This document shows positions 12,644 through 12,727 of a stretch of DNA of 12,727 nt, piece after piece. Position 1 is the stretch's first letter, and each line of letters starts with the position of its first letter. This DNA comes from Gammaproteobacteria bacterium (GTDB lineage: Bacteria > Pseudomonadota > Gammaproteobacteria > Pseudomonadales > Pseudohongiellaceae). Position numbers and translations under genes: made by a program. The stretch spans positions 1-12,727 of the forward strand of contig DMJN01000235.1 in assembly GCA_003451715.1 (NCBI GenBank), read 5' to 3'. Below the pieces are notes generated by a model that saw only the letters and a list, made by a program, of their open reading frames with translations, was not told the origin of the DNA and did no database searches.

Positions 12644-12727
12644 ATGGCCCGTTATTTTCGTCGGCGTAAATTCTGCAAATTTACTGCAGAAGGCACCAAG
12701 GAAATAGATTACAAGGATCTGGAAACC
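12644..12727 (+). CDS. rpsR: 30S ribosomal protein S18, 3' end outside window
   Basis: The first 28 codons of S18, the S6 partner in the 30S platform. [17 protein letters not shown] and then EIDYKDLET match the bacterial S18 N-terminus closely. AGGA eight bases before the ATG gives a good ribosome binding site. The 25-base gap to rpsF marks the usual rpsF-rpsR operon, presumably continuing to rplI beyond the window. Confidence 0.97.
   Translation, partial: MARYFRRRKFCKFTAEGTKEIDYKDLET

Overview
The window is a stretch of gammaproteobacterial chromosome. The evidence is the block rnr – rlmB – rpsF – rpsR on the right, the 3' part of purA on the left, and proteins that closely match remembered Escherichia coli sequences (RNase R catalytic aspartates fall at the same residue numbers). 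Moderate GC in the genes, a Y1/HUH transposase and several exported proteins would fit a free-living, perhaps marine, gammaproteobacterium. The genus cannot be told from sequence alone.

Layout: purA (5' end outside the window, +) converges on a ROK sugar kinase resembling Mak (−), and their stop codons share one CTAG. A divergently placed HUH transposase (+) follows, with a hairpin on each side. Next is a 614-bp AT-rich, palindrome-rich stretch leading to a 58-codon gene with a good ribosome binding site. After that come a small exported CopC-like protein (+), an exported alpha/beta-hydrolase (−), a 600-bp gene-free stretch with a strong hairpin, an exported one-haem cytochrome c with an unrecognised N-terminal domain (+), and a four-helix membrane protein (+). 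A tRNA-Leu(CAG) gene lies on the minus strand, and its downstream flank carries two diverged copies of a ~120-bp repeat. The right end is the conserved RNA-metabolism and ribosome block: rnr and rlmB overlap by one base, and rpsF follows its own predicted promoter and a structured leader that may be the S6:S18 autoregulatory site. rpsR is cut by the window edge.

The conserved genes bracket about 7 kb of accessory material between purA and rnr. I see no complete new defence or mobile system. The parts most worth following up are the tRNA-flanking repeat, the palindrome-rich island with its small gene, the cytochrome fusion, the CopC-like protein without its copper ligands, and the long charged tails on RNase R (basic) and S6 (acidic).
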